From Liolophura sinensis (Eukaryota; Mollusca; Polyplacophora; Chitonida; Chitonidae), in contig NC_088306.1 of the NCBI RefSeq assembly GCF_032854445.1, forward strand, positions 7,377,924-7,441,923: a stretch of DNA of 64,000 nt. Direction: 5' to 3'. How positions within the stretch are numbered: position 1 is the stretch's first letter; every line of letters starts with the position of its first letter. This document shows positions 31,673 through 44,279 of the stretch, one piece after another. The notes beneath the pieces are model-generated. The model searched no databases and had not been told where the DNA came from. It saw nothing but the letters and a program-made list of their open reading frames with translations. The translations under genes were made by a program, and so were the position numbers.

Positions 31673-32171
31673 ATTTATTTATTTGATTGGTGTTGTACGC
31701 CGTACTCAAGAATATTTCACTTGTACGACAGCGGCCAGCATTATGGTGAGACGAAACACTATCGTTTTCCAACACCCTGGACTATTTAGTGGTTTATTTA
31801 TTTATTTGATTGTTATTTTACGCCGTACTCAAGAATATTTCACTTATGCGTTATGGTGAGACGAAATACTATCATTATCTCACTTACACGACAACGGCCA
31901 GCATTATGGTGAGACGAAACACTATCATTTTCCAACACCCCGGAATATTAATTTATTTATTTATTTATTTGATTGTTATTTTACGACGAACTCAAGAATA
32001 TTTCACTTATGCGACGGCGGCCAGCATTATGGTGAGTGGAAACCGGGTAAAGCCCGGAGGAAACCCACGACCATCCACAGGTTGCTGACAGACCTTCCCG
32101 CGTAAGGCCGGAGAGGAAGCCAGCATGAGCTTGACTTGAACTCACAGCGACCGCATTGTTGAGAGGCTCCG
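31673..32171 (-). mobile_element. cluster of SINE family A copies, partly duplicated in tandem
   Basis: Copy 1 (31673-31756) is flanked by CACTATTATTTTC (31660-31672) and CACTATCGTTTTC (31757-31769). A second block (31793-31944) repeats the SINE 3' part together with the same flanking text (ACGAAACACTATCATTTTCC), so it arose by local duplication, not by a new insertion; it contains two partial cores. Copy 3 (about 31949-32171) is longer, reaching into the head, with CACCCCGGA at 31936-31944 and 32172-32180 as its own target-site duplication. Frames of 74 and 92 codons here are repeat products. Confidence 0.88.
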
Positions 32172-32180
32172 CACCCCGGA

Positions 32181-32699
32181 TTAAATACCATTGGCATTAT
32201 TTAATCCTTCACTCTCTGAACGTCAAACACTACAATTTGACAATAATAGCGGTTTTCCTGAAGAAGGTTTTTTACGGGTAGTAATCTTATGTACAAAAAC
32301 AATGGCATTGAGTTTATCGTAGTGACGTCACAAAAGCGCTTGCCTCTCTTTCACCAAGTCACATGAGACCTGGGTTAGACCCCACACTCGGACATATTCT
32401 CCTGTCTACATTATTCTCGCGTACTGTATGGTTAAAAGCGGTCTTATGAGGTCACACATCAATTTCGCCGAAGACTGCTTTCCTTCCAAGTCTATAGGAC
32501 GAGGAAAAGTTTGCCAGTAAATCATGAAGGGAGTGGATTACCCTGGGTACCCCGTTTCATCCAACGTAAAACTGACTGCCATCGCTCAAATGAAAAGTTC
32601 TTGTGTTTGACGTTTCTGGACCCACGCAAAATAGAAGCATATTTATATACATATTACCTAAAATGTCTTGGAATTTTTCACCAACTTATGGCCGTGTTG
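32181..32699. other. non-coding, faint tRNA-like stretch near 32330-32410
   Basis: AAAGCGCTTGCCTCTCTTTC followed by GACCTGGGTTAGACCCCAC resembles a decayed SINE head with a B-box-like GGGTTAGACCC. I could not assign it to a family. Confidence 0.3.
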
Positions 32700-32820
32700 A
32701 AAAAATTGTCACACACAATGGAAAACAAAAATCGACAAGAGGTCGTATTTCACCGCTTAAGTGCGACCATTTGCCAAGTGTCACGTTGTCGTCGCTGCTC
32801 TGGTTGTACTCTTTATAGTG
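32700..32820 (-). mobile_element. D module
   Basis: CGACAAGAGGTCGTATTTCA, CCGCTTAAGTGCGACCATTT, GCCAAGTGTCACGTTGTCGT and CGCTGCTCTGGTTGTACTCT: a well-preserved outer arm in minus orientation. The 112-codon frame at 32511-32849 runs through it and is not a gene. Confidence 0.72.
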
Positions 32821-34742
32821 TACGTTTTTTTTATTATATTAGTAGGTGAAACGTAACGTTAAGTCATACGTGATTTCACAAATCTAGTGCAGTAGAGCAA
32901 TTAATTGGTGACAAATGCCAAGAAATTATAGCTGACCTAATTCACTCTCTGGAAAATGTGAACGGTAACAGATTCGACGAGCTATGAGTACATAAAAAAG
33001 GAACACTGAATTCTCAAGAGCTCAGTCAGTGACGACTTTAATCCATATTTTGCCTCCCTTCTATGCACAAAATATTTTTTTACGTTACAATGACAATATT
33101 TGTCACTTTTAACTGTAATTATTAGGTGATAACATTTCTGAAATAAACCAAAAACAACGAATTCCCCAGTGTGACGTTACCAGAAGCTCCATTTACCTCT
33201 TCTGCCTAAGTTACAACGGAATCCTTTTATGATATTGTTAGGAAATGTGTGGGTTTTAATTCAACACACCAAATCAATCAGGCATCGAGAGACTAACAAA
33301 GTGTACACGTACTGCTGTCATTACCCGAGGGAATAGAAGGTAATTCCAGATTGATGCTAGAAAATTGACAGATAAACGATAGGGATTATAAAGTTTGACA
33401 CGTTTACTTTGGAATGGACATGCTATATGATCTATATTGACAGATCCAATAGGTAAGATGAAACATAACTTAATATTGTAATATTTAGGCGGGCCCTCGC
33501 GGACACAATCTCCAGATGTGTTACACTCGCGTAAGGCTGATAAATAGAAATGGTTTATAATTGCAGTCTGAATGACAACTTACAAATTCAACGCCATTTT
33601 AAACCAGTAGATCCTTGGAATAGTCTGATGGTTTCAGTAACGAGAGGCATTTTGGTAGTTTCTATGAGTCAATTTATACATAGCTGAATATAGTGTGTTT
33701 TCAAAGAAACAGGCTATAAGCTGTTTTCGAAATCACCTCACGGAAATCGGTAGTGATAAGTATCAAAATTTAAAGTTCAGTTACTTTAGTCCAGTCATTA
33801 CATGGAATATGTAGATGACATCCATCCAACTGTTTCCCTAGCCAGCGCATGTTGTAAACATCTGAAGTTCACAACACGTTTCGGGTTAAAATTGTGGTAA
33901 TTGACATGACATAATTGTAACTGTCAACATTTAAGTATTGAACTGTTCAGCGTTAAAAACTAAACGTTTCGAGCTTGACTTGAGGTTTACTAGTCGTTTG
34001 ATTTATGCAGCATTTTTTCTACATCCTTGAAAAATAATCACCAGGAATTATACTCACCCCAGATGCTGTATATATCCACGCAGACCGCGGTTTATGGTAA
34101 TCTCAATCGGTCAAAACGCAGTCTTTGGACAAAAAGTGTTTTTTTTCTCTTTCCTATCTAAAGATCACATTTATGACTGTAATTTTTGTAATGACCTCAA
34201 TCAATCTTATTCTAGCTTGGGAACAAAACAAAATATTTAACATCTGTTTAATATTTATTTTCGCAGTTTTTTTTTCCAGAGTATCCCTTGAAGTAAATAA
34301 CCTGAACAGTTAATTCAGTAGTCAATTGTCTCATTTATATAGTGTACGATTCTTTTCGGCGACTGTAAACTTGTCGCATAAAGCACCATATGCTTGACAG
34401 TTCTAATACATCATATCAGCACTCGCTGTTTGATGTGAGTTGACACACGCCACAACACACAACATAAGCCATACAAGCACGGTAACAGGCAGAGGTAATA
34501 CAGGAAATAATTCCACCCTTGCCTGTAATGAAATCTCTTAGATTTGACGAAAGCGTTTTTAACCACTGGCCATTTCTTCTTCTCGCAGCGGCCAGTGGCA
34601 AATTGGTTAGGGTAGAAATAAAATTTTCTGAATGTGGAGTTAAATAAATGGAATAAACTTTTGTCTTTTTTATGTAATGGTTGGCTGTAGGAAACCTGCG
34701 TAAAACAGCGATCTTTGTCAGGATTTGATTGCCACATAAGAA
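32821..34742. other. non-coding, nothing recognised over 1.9 kb
   Basis: No protein-like frame apart from short hydrophobic ones (34125-34313), and no matched repeat. Confidence 0.5.
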
Positions 34743-35091
34743 CGGGGAGTAAGCCAGCAAGAGTTGGACTTCAACTCAAAGTAGTCACATTGGTGGAAGG
34801 TTCCTGGGTCATTGTGCTGCACTAACAAGCCAAACACACTCAAACTAACGCGTTACATTTACAACCCCATAAAAGGTGTGTGGTCAACGCCTTTAGCCAC
34901 CTCTTGAAATACACTTAAAAATTTAACACTTTTAATGGAGTTGGGATATGAACACCTTTTGAAAGGCGTTGAAGTTTTAACACTTTACAAAAGTGGTGAG
35001 ATTATAAATGAAGGAGTACCACTCCTCGTCACGTTTATGAGTGTTATATAGAACACTTTAGTTTTAAGAGTGCACTAATCCATGGAGGCCC
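34743..35091 (-). mobile_element. SINE family A head, split by a later insertion
   Basis: 34743-34836 matches the reverse complement of the head (AAGCCAGCAAGAGTTGGACT, TCCTGGGTCATTGTGCTGCA, CTAACAAGCC). The remaining head end (CACTAATCCATGGAGGCCCC) appears only at 35073-35091. The intervening 236 bp is foreign to the family and is annotated separately. Two 108-114-codon - strand frames at 34411-34760 are not supported as genes. Confidence 0.75.
34837..35072. mobile_element. short terminal-inverted-repeat element nested in a SINE
   Basis: 236 bp. The left end CACTCAAACTAA and right end TTAGTTTTAAGAGTG are inverted copies apart from a three-base length difference. Internal ACACTT/AAGTG strings repeat as sub-terminal motifs. 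It interrupts the tRNA-like head of SINE A exactly, with at most a 2-bp (CA) duplication. No coding capacity. This fits a MITE; the superfamily is unresolved. Confidence 0.6.
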
Positions 35092-35544
35092 CTGAAGATG
35101 TGCTGTAAGAGAATAAGATTAAAGTAACGCCTCAGGTGATGAACGTCTGAGGTGAGGAACCTCTGGGTGAATAAGAGGCAATCAATTTCGCTCTGTCTTC
35201 AATTGCCATGTTCCTAGAACTGCTCAGTTCAGAGGTGAACTTCGTCTGATTATGTCAGTAAAGAATTCAGTCCAAGCGAAGATCAGTTCATTTGGCGCGT
35301 AAATCAATCGGTTCTCAAGCAAATCACTGAACGTCCAATCGTAAATCTGTCGTTTTCAAGATTTGAACGTCAGTGATAAATCCTATTGTCGCCTACACGT
35401 GTTTCCTTCAATTATCAGAATGCTTGTCCGTCGTGCCAGTAAGCTATTGACGGTAATATGTCTGTCTGTGCAGTGTAAACTTCATTACACGCCACTTGTA
35501 TTCCACCAATATCGTGTGTATATTAGTATCTATACGACAAAACA

Positions 35545-35735
35545 GACATTTGTATACCAGCCGTCAGCAAGTAAGGACGTTCCAGTTCAATTATCGTAAG
35601 GCTAATTCCCAAATCGACGTATAACACAAACCACCAAAGAACTGCAAAAGTATATAAACTACGAAATAAGGACGGAATTTGGAAAGAGAAGCAGTCGGTA
35701 GTTTTCAATGGTGTTGGAAAGACGCAAGGTATGTT
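35545..35735 (-). mobile_element. E module, inverted orientation
   Basis: On + it reads TTTGTATACCAGCCGTCAGC, AGTAAGGACGTTCCAGTTCA, GGCTAATTCCCAAATCGACG, AACACAAACCACCAAAGAAC and GGAAAGACGCAAGGTATGTT: the exact reverse of the family order seen at 22995-23200. Peptides in overlapping frames simply mirror this. Confidence 0.75.
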
Positions 35736-36371
35736 CTAGATGACTGAGTGAAATCAACATTCAAGGAGTTGTTTTTTCCGGACTGATTTTTGTGGATTTA
35801 TTTTCCTTACCCTTAGATATAATTTTTGGGTCGTCTTTCCAACATACTGTTGACCACACTTTTTGCATGAAACCAAATAAAATGCAATATGATGATTTAC
35901 AATTAAAATTCGTGTAAGACTGAATACAATATGATTTTAATAAAGATTAACTAAAATTCTTTGAGATGTTCAAGATAGTCATGTGAGACAGTTCCACACA
36001 CAGGAGTTCGTCAATAACATACCAAACTATCTTCACTCATAAAAATGAAAGTAACTCTCTGCATGAAAATAATTGGCTTATGTCGTTAAACTGCAGTGAA
36101 ATAAAAAGAAAGTAAATATGTATCTGGTCCTGTCTAAAAATGGTGCAGAGATCCTCAATAGTTTGCTCAGCCAACATCTTGTCCTCAATCCGCCAGTGCC
36201 AGATGATCCCGAAATCAAGCTATCGCTGGTCAGGTTATGATTTGGAGTGATGATATTTGCCTGGTACGTGAGGAAAGTCGCACTATTACTCCGGAATCAT
36301 ATAGTCTTTCGCCAGTGTCATAGTACAGGTGAAAAAGGTTTGAGTTTCGTCGTTAAACAAGATTCGAATGA
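35736..36371. other. non-coding, nothing recognised
   Basis: AT-rich, no gene or repeat identified. Confidence 0.5.
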
Positions 36372-36475
36372 ATTAATTTATTTATTTGTTTGCTTGTTAT
36401 TGACACCAAAGTCAATAATATTTTACTTGTAGGACGGTAGGAGGAAACTAGGCTGGCCGGGGTGAGAGGAGGGGG
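36372..36475 (-). mobile_element. SINE family A, weak remnant
   Basis: ATTTATTTATTTGTTTGCTT, CAATAATATTTTACTTGTAG, GACGGTAGGAGGAAACTAGG follow the tail-to-core order with heavy decay. Confidence 0.4.
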
Positions 36476-36978
36476 TGGGGAGGCGATAACCTATTGCTAT
36501 CTAAAGATTTCTTGCCGACCTTCTCACGTCTAATAACACACTAATGTACATGTACATTATTATAGGTGGTCTGCGATAACATTTAAAGAATCGTCTGAAA
36601 GAGTCCGCCACTGTGTAAAGGATCAGGGTTTATTGATCTACCAGACTGTAGTTGAACCCGGTATTCTTGGAGGATATAGGCTACTCTCAATTTGAGACTT
36701 GAAGAGATCAGATGAGAAAAGATTGTGTATAAAGCGTTATAAAACATATTTAGTTTTTATGTGACGGAATTCACCGTTATATTTACGTTCATTTTGTATT
36801 CGCAGGCAAATATCAAGTGCATCAAGTGATGGGTGATGAGTTCAAATACTTTCCAGATGCGACTGCCAAGCAAAACTTTGCTCTCTCACTACCTGTTATA
36901 TAAATTTAAAACATTGTTGTTACGTCACACCATTGTTGTAACTGGATTATTCACAATTTATTCACAGATCCACATTTG

Positions 36979-37323
36979 TAGTGAGTGAGTGCTTGCTTTG
37001 GGGTTTAACGTCGTACTAAACAATTTTTCAGTCACATGACGACGGAGTCAGAGTACGTGTGATGTGCCTTGCCGCAGGATGGATTTCCACCGCTCTTATC
37101 TACCGTTGCTTCACCTAGACGACTTACCGAAAGCAAGTAAGCCGCCCCAACTGAGCCATTACACTGATACGCGTCAACCAGGCGTTGCACTTCCTCTTAA
37201 TGCTGAACGCCAAGCGACGAAGTTACACCTTCCTCTTTTAAGATCTTAGGTATGACCCGACCAAGGATTGACCCTCGATCGCCCCCAAAGCGGACGTTCG
37301 ACCAAAGGAGCCAACGGGCCGGT
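36979..37323 (-). mobile_element. SINE family B with 10-bp target-site duplication
   Basis: 345 bp, bounded by TCCACATTTG at 36969-36978 and 37324-37333. The + strand starts GTAGTGAGTGAGTGCTTGCT and GGGGTTTAACGTCGTACT (tail), passes CGACTTACCGAAAGCAAGTA, and ends with AGGATTGACCCTCGATCG (B-box region) and CAACGGGCCGG (head end). An in-frame stretch of 61 codons is not a gene. Confidence 0.92.
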
Positions 37324-37333
37324 TCCACATTTG

Positions 37334-38049
37334 GATGTCTGTGGCGTAACACTTTAACTGCAGGAAAGACTCTACAACAATGAGCTCTACAATAATTCTC
37401 CGAGCTATGTGAACATAAAAGCCCATGCCGCCAGTAGGGTGACTAACTTGTTTTCATATCACTGATCATTTATCAGCAGATCGCGTGGATAGGCCCTATA
37501 GGCAATGCTCACACGGCGTATAACTAACTGGTGCCGTGCAAAGCAGTATGGCTAGACTTCAAAATTGCACAACTATTCAATTAAACACACAACTTAATGA
37601 AATTCACCACAATTCTTTCCGTGAAGTGCTGTAATCAGTACTCGAGTGTGATATAACGGCCGTCACAAAATGGTGAGTGTATTAATCAATGATTCTAAAT
37701 CAGTGAAACTGAGATCAAAATTTCTATGCCAAGATAAACTCGCTAACCTCTCCATGAAATCTAACAATTAAATGTGTTTCTTGCTTAAGAATTCATTGCA
37801 ACAATCGACGTTTCTTCTCACTACTGGATTTGAGCGTATGGAATAAAGTCATATGAAAAGCAAATGTTTTGATTGGCTGTGATTGAAAAGATGGCCAATG
37901 CTGAGGGAGGTCTCAAATGACTGTGTGTTCTAAGGTCATGTATTTGCACCGAAAGTGAAGAGCACATTTTGTACCATGTAATGTGGCCTATACCTATCTC
38001 CTACGAGCGTAATTACGACGGTCTAATACCCGTATATTGCACATTTTTG
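37334..38049. other. non-coding, nothing recognised
   Basis: No gene or matched repeat. Confidence 0.5.
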
Positions 38050-38116
38050 CAGTGTTTTGCGCCGTACTCAAGAATATTTCACTCATACAACAGCGGCCAG
38101 CATTGTGGTGAGAGGA
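38050..38116 (-). mobile_element. SINE family A, short core fragment
   Basis: GTGTTTTGCGCCGTACTCAA, GAATATTTCACTCATACAAC and CGGCCAGCATTGTGGTGAGA match the core; tail and head are missing. The 108-codon frame crossing it is not supported. Confidence 0.75.
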
Positions 38117-38807
38117 TTTCATATGATGGTGATCATAAATTCAGTGTGTACGCCTTGAACATTGTGTTCGCATCTGTGAAATTGGATGCCCGTAACCATC
38201 TTGATATTGCAACAAGTTTAATCATGCTGCCATTCATCATCACATTTTCTGGGAACTCACTGACACGTGTGCCTAAATGCCTTACAGGCAACTAACAGTT
38301 TACAGAATTCAACATTGACCCATTGGATACACTTATTTTTATTTACCAGTCCCTTAGAAAAAAGATTGATTGTGAAATCCCCCGCCAAATCTAGACTAGA
38401 TAACGGGAGTGCAAAATTTTACATATCGTCACTTAACCAGTGAAGAGTGTACATTTTAACTATGAGTTTGGCCTTATTACTAAACCATTTCAGAAAAATC
38501 ACCACAAATCCTGTAGCGGTTGGGGTATTATAATGATGTTAATTGTTCTCAACACTTAATATATTTACCACCGGTGAAACGACAGGTGGTCGGATCGGGT
38601 CCTCACTGTTTTTCGCTGAGCGAAGTTGCAATTTTCATACCAATGGGCAAACGGACAAACATTGTTACTTCCAATCTGGAAACTTTTCCTTCTACATGCA
38701 TGTTGTAATCACTACAATCGCAAGAAAAAGAGAAACAAGCTCAAGCATGAAAAGTGTTCAACTGACAAAGTTCAGCCATATGCCACAGGTAATTGTATAC
38801 GCCGTAT

Positions 38808-38966
38808 TGTTTATTTATTTATTTGATTGGTATTTTAAGCCATACTCAAGAATATTTCACTTATACAATGGCGGGCAGCATTATGGTGGGAGGAAGCCGG
38901 GCAGAGCCCGGGGGAAACCCACGACCATCAGCAGGTTGCTGTCAGACCTTTCCACATACGGCCGGA
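38808..38966 (-). mobile_element. SINE family A, 5'-truncated, with target-site duplication
   Basis: TTGTTTATTTATTTATTTGA through CGCAGGTTGCT-like text to CATACGGCCGGA. TATACGCCGTAT (38796-38807) and TATACGCTGTAT (38967-38978) flank it with one mismatch. The insertion ends at the head-core boundary. Frames of 145 and 66 codons across it are artefacts of the repeat. Confidence 0.9.
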
Positions 38967-38978
38967 TATACGCTGTAT

Positions 38979-41003
38979 GAAACCCAGGAATAAATGTCTA
39001 CAATTTGATATGTATGCTGCTGCAAATTTTGGGAGCGATCAACACAAAAATGTTGTTTAGGCCAGCGCTCAACTGGAATCTTATACTCCAGTACACTGTA
39101 CAGATGCTCCCACGAGAAAATGATTAACCGTAACATCGAAAAACGCACACGACAACAACCTGTTGTCATAAATATTATGAAGAGTGACCAGTATTTGTCA
39201 TCTACTTCCAAGGATACAGTCACGCAGCTCGACTGACTGCCTGACACGTGGTGGTGTTGTACCGGCTCTCTCATCACATGCGGGTTTACACATGTCAGAC
39301 ATCTTGCAATGCGCGGTTTGTGTCTTGCGGGCGCAGGATTACCCCATTTTCCCCACCTGCCGCCCGCAGCTTGCAAAAATGTTGCGGAAATAAGGTACTC
39401 TGATTGACAAGAATGAGAAAAATAACATACAAATAACCCCCCACAATTACATGGACTCTACAAGCACAGAAAGAAAGCAAAATATTTGCAGTCCTATTCA
39501 CAAACGACTAATTGAAATACAGGTAAATATTCGGAAAAGACAAACCAGAGAGATGGTTTGTATAAGACACATTACTGCAAAACTTTAGCTCAATGGATAA
39601 AGAATGGAATTGCGGGATGGATACTGGATGGTGGGAAACCACAGTGTCAACCTGAGGGGATGGTTTAAAAAATTCAATGAACTGAAGTCATTTTCATCCA
39701 TGAATAATCTTACCATTCTTCTTTACCCCAGTAAAAAAATAGTGCAATAAAAAAACCTACAATACAGCATGATATGGACATGACCCTCACAAGATTTTAC
39801 ATAAAAAAGTTTAAGATAAAAATAACCCTGACTAAAAATTGCCTTTTCATTCCTGAATCTCATTTTTTCATCGTTTATATCATTATTGTCACATAAAGCG
39901 TGTTTAAATAGGCCAAAAAAACCTACATTACGTCCTTGTAATCATAAAAATCTGACCTGACAACTGTCCGTTAAGTTTGTGAACAATCTCTCAACCTGCC
40001 TTATCATGTTGCAGCATCCGGGGATATTATCACTTATTAATTATATTTTACTTTTTGGCATGTTAGGCCTGCCTTGCCAAACCAAGATATACATGCTGAT
40101 ATCTTAGACAATACCACTAACTCATTTGTTTTGATCCGGACAATCTAATACTAACCTAAATTAGGTGAAATATCCTAATTCTTCTAATTTTTGGGACACA
40201 ATATAACATTGTTTATGAATACAACTTGATCCATAACAAAACTTTATCAGAGATGCGACGTTAAGGCGAAGGGTTGAACGCGATCGCCTACTGGTTTCAC
40301 AAAATTGAATTTGTACGACTTGTACGGGGTTACCATAAAAACAAAATCATTCGCCATAAATTTCAAGTAATGTTACAGAAAACCAAGGGGAGAAACACTG
40401 TTGGAGGTATGGTTGTATTTCTATATTGTTCATTTTATTTAAAATACGCAGATGTAGGTATGCTAGTCTATGGCGAGTGAAAACAGCTGAGGGCCTAGTA
40501 CAGCATTCCTTACCCTCCTGAACATAGGCCTCGTACTTTACTAAGACAATAAATGCACACTGACAAGTGTGTCGCACTGCTGTCGCTCGGACAGTGATAA
40601 CCATTAAAGAAAATTGTCCGCCGGACGTATGCAAAAATCAAGGACAAGCTGGTCTCGTGGAAGAAGGTGTTTGAGGGGTAGGACTTCGGGGAAATTCTTC
40701 AAGTCCAGGAAAGTTGCCTCTCAAATCGCAGTTGCTCAAAGCATGGTAGAGAGGGGGTTCAGTTTGACCTAGATGGTTTGACCAGAAGATTTACGACAGA
40801 TTGTGGTCAAACATGATTATGTTGCAGTTAAATATTCCCAGTCTTGTCCAGTTAGAGTCAGGTTATATGGGTAACCCGATACAAACTGTATGGAAACCTA
40901 CTTGACAAAGCAGATGTGGAAGCTAGGCACAAGTGATTCAAGGAATCTTCCAACCACTCCTGAGAGGCAGACAGTGGAACGAAAATAGTCAGTGATTACG
41001 ATT
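38979..41003. other. mostly plain non-coding; GC-rich patch at 39240-39395
   Basis: The patch encodes on + a short ATG frame (MSDILQCAVCVLRAQDYPIF...) and on - a 144-codon frame at 38942-39376 that runs into the SINE; neither shows a known domain beyond a lone CxxC. Near 39590 TTTAGCTCAATGGATAAAGA looks faintly tRNA-like. Nothing else is supportable. Confidence 0.35.
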
Positions 41004-41336
41004 GCGTGATTGGGGTTTAACGCTATACTTAACACTTTTTCAGTCATATGAAAATGAAGGAGTACATTTTAGTGTGCATGTAATGTGCCTCCTTGTTGTA
41101 GGAGGGATTTCCATCGCTCTTTTATCAAGTGCTGCTTTACTGAGGCGACTTACCGAAGGCAAGTAAGCTGCCTCACCATTATACTGATACGGGTAAACGA
41201 GTAACGCCTTAATGCTGAACGGCAAGCAAGGGAGTTACAACTTCTTCTTTTAAGGTCTTAGGTGTGACCCGGCCCAGCATTGACCCTTGATCTACTGCCC
41301 CGATGGAGACGCTCTATCAATAGAGCTATCGGGGCC
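41004..41336 (-). mobile_element. SINE family B
   Basis: GATTGGGGTTTAACGCTATA (tail), CGACTTACCGAAGGCAAGTA, GGTCTTAGGTGTGACCCGGC, then the head GCTCTATCAATAGAGCTATC and GGGGCC. On the - strand the head contains GATAGCTCTATTGATAGAGC, a good A-box region of a tRNA-like promoter. Confidence 0.88.
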
Positions 41337-41590
41337 GCTGGCACGAAAACATTGTTGTGAGGTTAAAGTTGTCGTACAGAATTTACTGGCCAAAAAGTAT
41401 CAACTTAATTCTTTCACTCACATTTGAGAACATTTATTCCGTTTGAGTATCTGAAAGTGCGTTTACACTAAGGAAACCTACAGGTTGCCATAGAGCTTAT
41501 CTTATGTTGCCATAATTTTGATTTGAGCTCTCCAAAACACGTTACCATATCATTTTATCTTAGCTCTGCGAAACCAATCTTAGGCTACCA

Positions 41591-42161
41591 TAAAAATATT
41601 ACGTAGCACCACTGTATATTACATACCTTCCTGGCCTCTAGGTACTTATAGTGCCAAGCTTAATGAGGTTAAGGTATTTGGTACATGTACGACTTGATTC
41701 AGAATTGAGCCGTGTGTCTACCATTTATGAACAAGTCGTCAGTGAAGCCAATGAAATAAATCTGGTAGTAAAGCTACTGAGCTAGATTGCGAAACACATA
41801 GGAATGCAACACTTCAGTCTAATACATTAAGCATGTTTGTACATACCATCCTTAATATGCACTTAAACAATTCTAATACACATTATGAAGAATGAATTTT
41901 AGAACTCACATTAATTAACACACCCACCTAGGCACCAACAATGGAGCGCCCCCCTGGCATCACCGTACATTACATAAAGAACTGCTCATTAGATGCTATA
42001 CTTTGTTAGATATCGCCAGAATATATCTCTACACAACCATCAAAAAAACAGCAACGTACAAAACAACTGGAGAGGTGGATTGGAATCAAATCACACAAGT
42101 ACATGTGTACAAAAATATTACATAGCACCACTGTATATTACATATCTTCCTAGCCTCTATT
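41591..42161. repeat. pair of 52-bp direct repeats
   Basis: 41591-41642 and 42110-42161 share AAAAATATTACRTAGCACCA then CTGTATATTACATAYCTTCC with only a few changes. A weaker third relative lies near 41950 (GGCATCACCGTACATTACAT). The sequence between is unrelated. Confidence 0.8.
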
Positions 42162-43499
42162 TCCAGCTGAAGACTGTTCTTTAACTGTTCAAATAAAACA
42201 AGTAAAACGTCAGGCAAAAAATACACAAATGTTACTGAATTTTGAGGCAACTGGCATTCAGGTAAATTTGTTAATAAGCAATACAATATCCACACAAGAA
42301 AATTTTCAAAATGATTTTTCTATTCTTGTAGGGACATCTGGTCTGCCTTTTTCACACGCATACATGTGATGACAAAAGAGCTAAGTTTCTAGTCTCTGTC
42401 GCTTTTCGTTGGGAATTAACGAATACACTAGTCTTTAATTAATACACTCGCATGGTCAAGTACATGTAACTGTGACGCGCTTTAATTTGTATCTCTGCAA
42501 GGAAAGTTTGTCACGGTTGTAAACAGGGAATTTCAACAAAAATTACATGAGCGGTTAGTGATTACTGTATGTGTAGAACTTTGCTTTCGCATGTAGGCGA
42601 AGAGCTGGTTACTGTGGTCGTCAGTTTCAGTAATTTTAACTAAGTTTCCACTTCGTCCGAGTGACGCCTGTGTGACTTAGTAGTTTTATAAATGCATAAC
42701 GTTATAAACATTGTGTTGTAGGGTATTTGCCTTACGGTAAGGTTTGTGTTCATCCACTGTAGGTGGTCATGATATTAATGAGGAAGCTCTAGCGACAGAT
42801 CGTCGTTTCAGTCATACCTGAGTGTGACTTCACATGAGTACGCGTACTTTGAATGAGTCACAATTATGCAGTTATGTACACTGTACGTAATACTAGGTAC
42901 CTTTGATACAGTAGTATTGAACATAGTACGGTTATTGTACAGTACATATACCCTGTATTTTTTGTAACTAAATACTGGATGTGTATCTTTCTGATTTACA
43001 CCTGTTTAGTCAGTTTGGCATTATGCATTACAGTTTTCTATTTTTTAATTAAATTGTTGTACTACAGAAACTGTGTTGAAGACAGGCCAGAGCCGATGGT
43101 AATACATGTACAAGTGTTATGTAAAATGTTGTGTTCAGGGAAATAAGCCATCACTTCAAGATTAACTACATTATCAATATAGTTATCTCCCTAGACTGCT
43201 GACTACATGTAGGCCTACCTTTGTACTTAGCAATGGACCAATGCATAAATTGTTTCCAGTTGTCTCCCTTGAATGCTGTATGCATCTACAATTGACTTTA
43301 AATCATGCGCACTTGTTTTCAAAGGGAAGTAAATCTTCTCTCATTTTTTTTTTTTTTTTTTTTTGTAGTAGCCTGTTGCTCTTTTTGTTTTGTTTTTTTG
43401 TCGTGACTGAAAACGTTTATGTTTGGCAGCATATTACTGCCCCAGCCCTAAATAATAAACTATGGAAGACATGAAAACTGGTATCGACCTGATTTTATC
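42162..43499. other. non-coding, nothing recognised
   Basis: Contains a poly-T run at about 43347-43365. No gene or repeat family seen. Confidence 0.5.
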
Positions 43500-43800
43500 G
43501 TTTACACTGAGATTCGTAGAAATAGAATACAAGTCAACTTACCCAACAGCCAACTGACCCAAGACAACTGATCCAATGGTAGGCCTATAGAGTCAACTGG
43601 TCAAATTGTTCAAGTCACCTGGTTTTACACCAAAAACAAGTACTTTTTCTTTCAGAGTAAACTATGGTTTTAGCATAACATACATCTGACGCAGCAGTGG
43701 GTCGAATAATTTTGTACGATTCACACAATTTTCTGTACTTTGTATCAAGATATCTTGCGGTTGTGTTGCGATGGTGAAGTGACAGGCTGACAAGCGAATA
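43500..43800 (-). repeat. dispersed repeat, inverted relative to 48840-49080
   Basis: Its reverse complement matches 48840-49080 along its length: AAGATATCTT followed by AAAGTACAGAAAATTGT, GTAAAACCAGGTGACTTGAA against GTAAAACAGATGACATGAAC, and CAGTTGTCTTGGGT. No coding capacity. Bases 43801-44267 hold nothing recognised. Confidence 0.7.
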
Positions 43801-44279
43801 TTACCGGTACGTCACATGGAAATTAATCAAATGAATGAATGAATTAAACGGCTTTATATCTTGTGATTTCACCCACGGAACAGTTTTAATTGTTCATGTC
43901 TAAACCACACTCTCTTAAAATCTCTTTTCGTTTGCATAAGGAAATACATTTATCGGTCACGTTTTTGAACCAGTGCAACATCAACAAGAAACTAGCTGAC
44001 CGGGTGATTTGAAAATCTTGACCTGATCTTAGAACTACCGTCCGTTGTCAGTATCTGGAATACAAATATTGTAAAAGTACATCACGTGAAATTTAAAAAT
44101 CTGCAAATCTGATGTCATGAAATAAAAACCAAATAAAAATAATCAGTGATTAAATGTGCCATGCGTGCATATTTACATCACACATTTACTCTATGCATAG
44201 ATAGTATTTGCGCTGTAAAGTTTGTGTGAACATTCTAAAATGTCACTTCACTTATATAAGTGAATATACCCTTATTCCT

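Noticed and set aside
34411-34760. 108- and 114-codon overlapping - strand frames
   Set aside because: Two different frames are open over the same bases with no domain in either, and they run into a SINE head.
38543-38980. 145-codon frame on +, and the 144-codon frame 38942-39376 on -
   Set aside because: The first is half SINE; the second starts in a GC-rich patch and ends in the same SINE. No domain, no signals.
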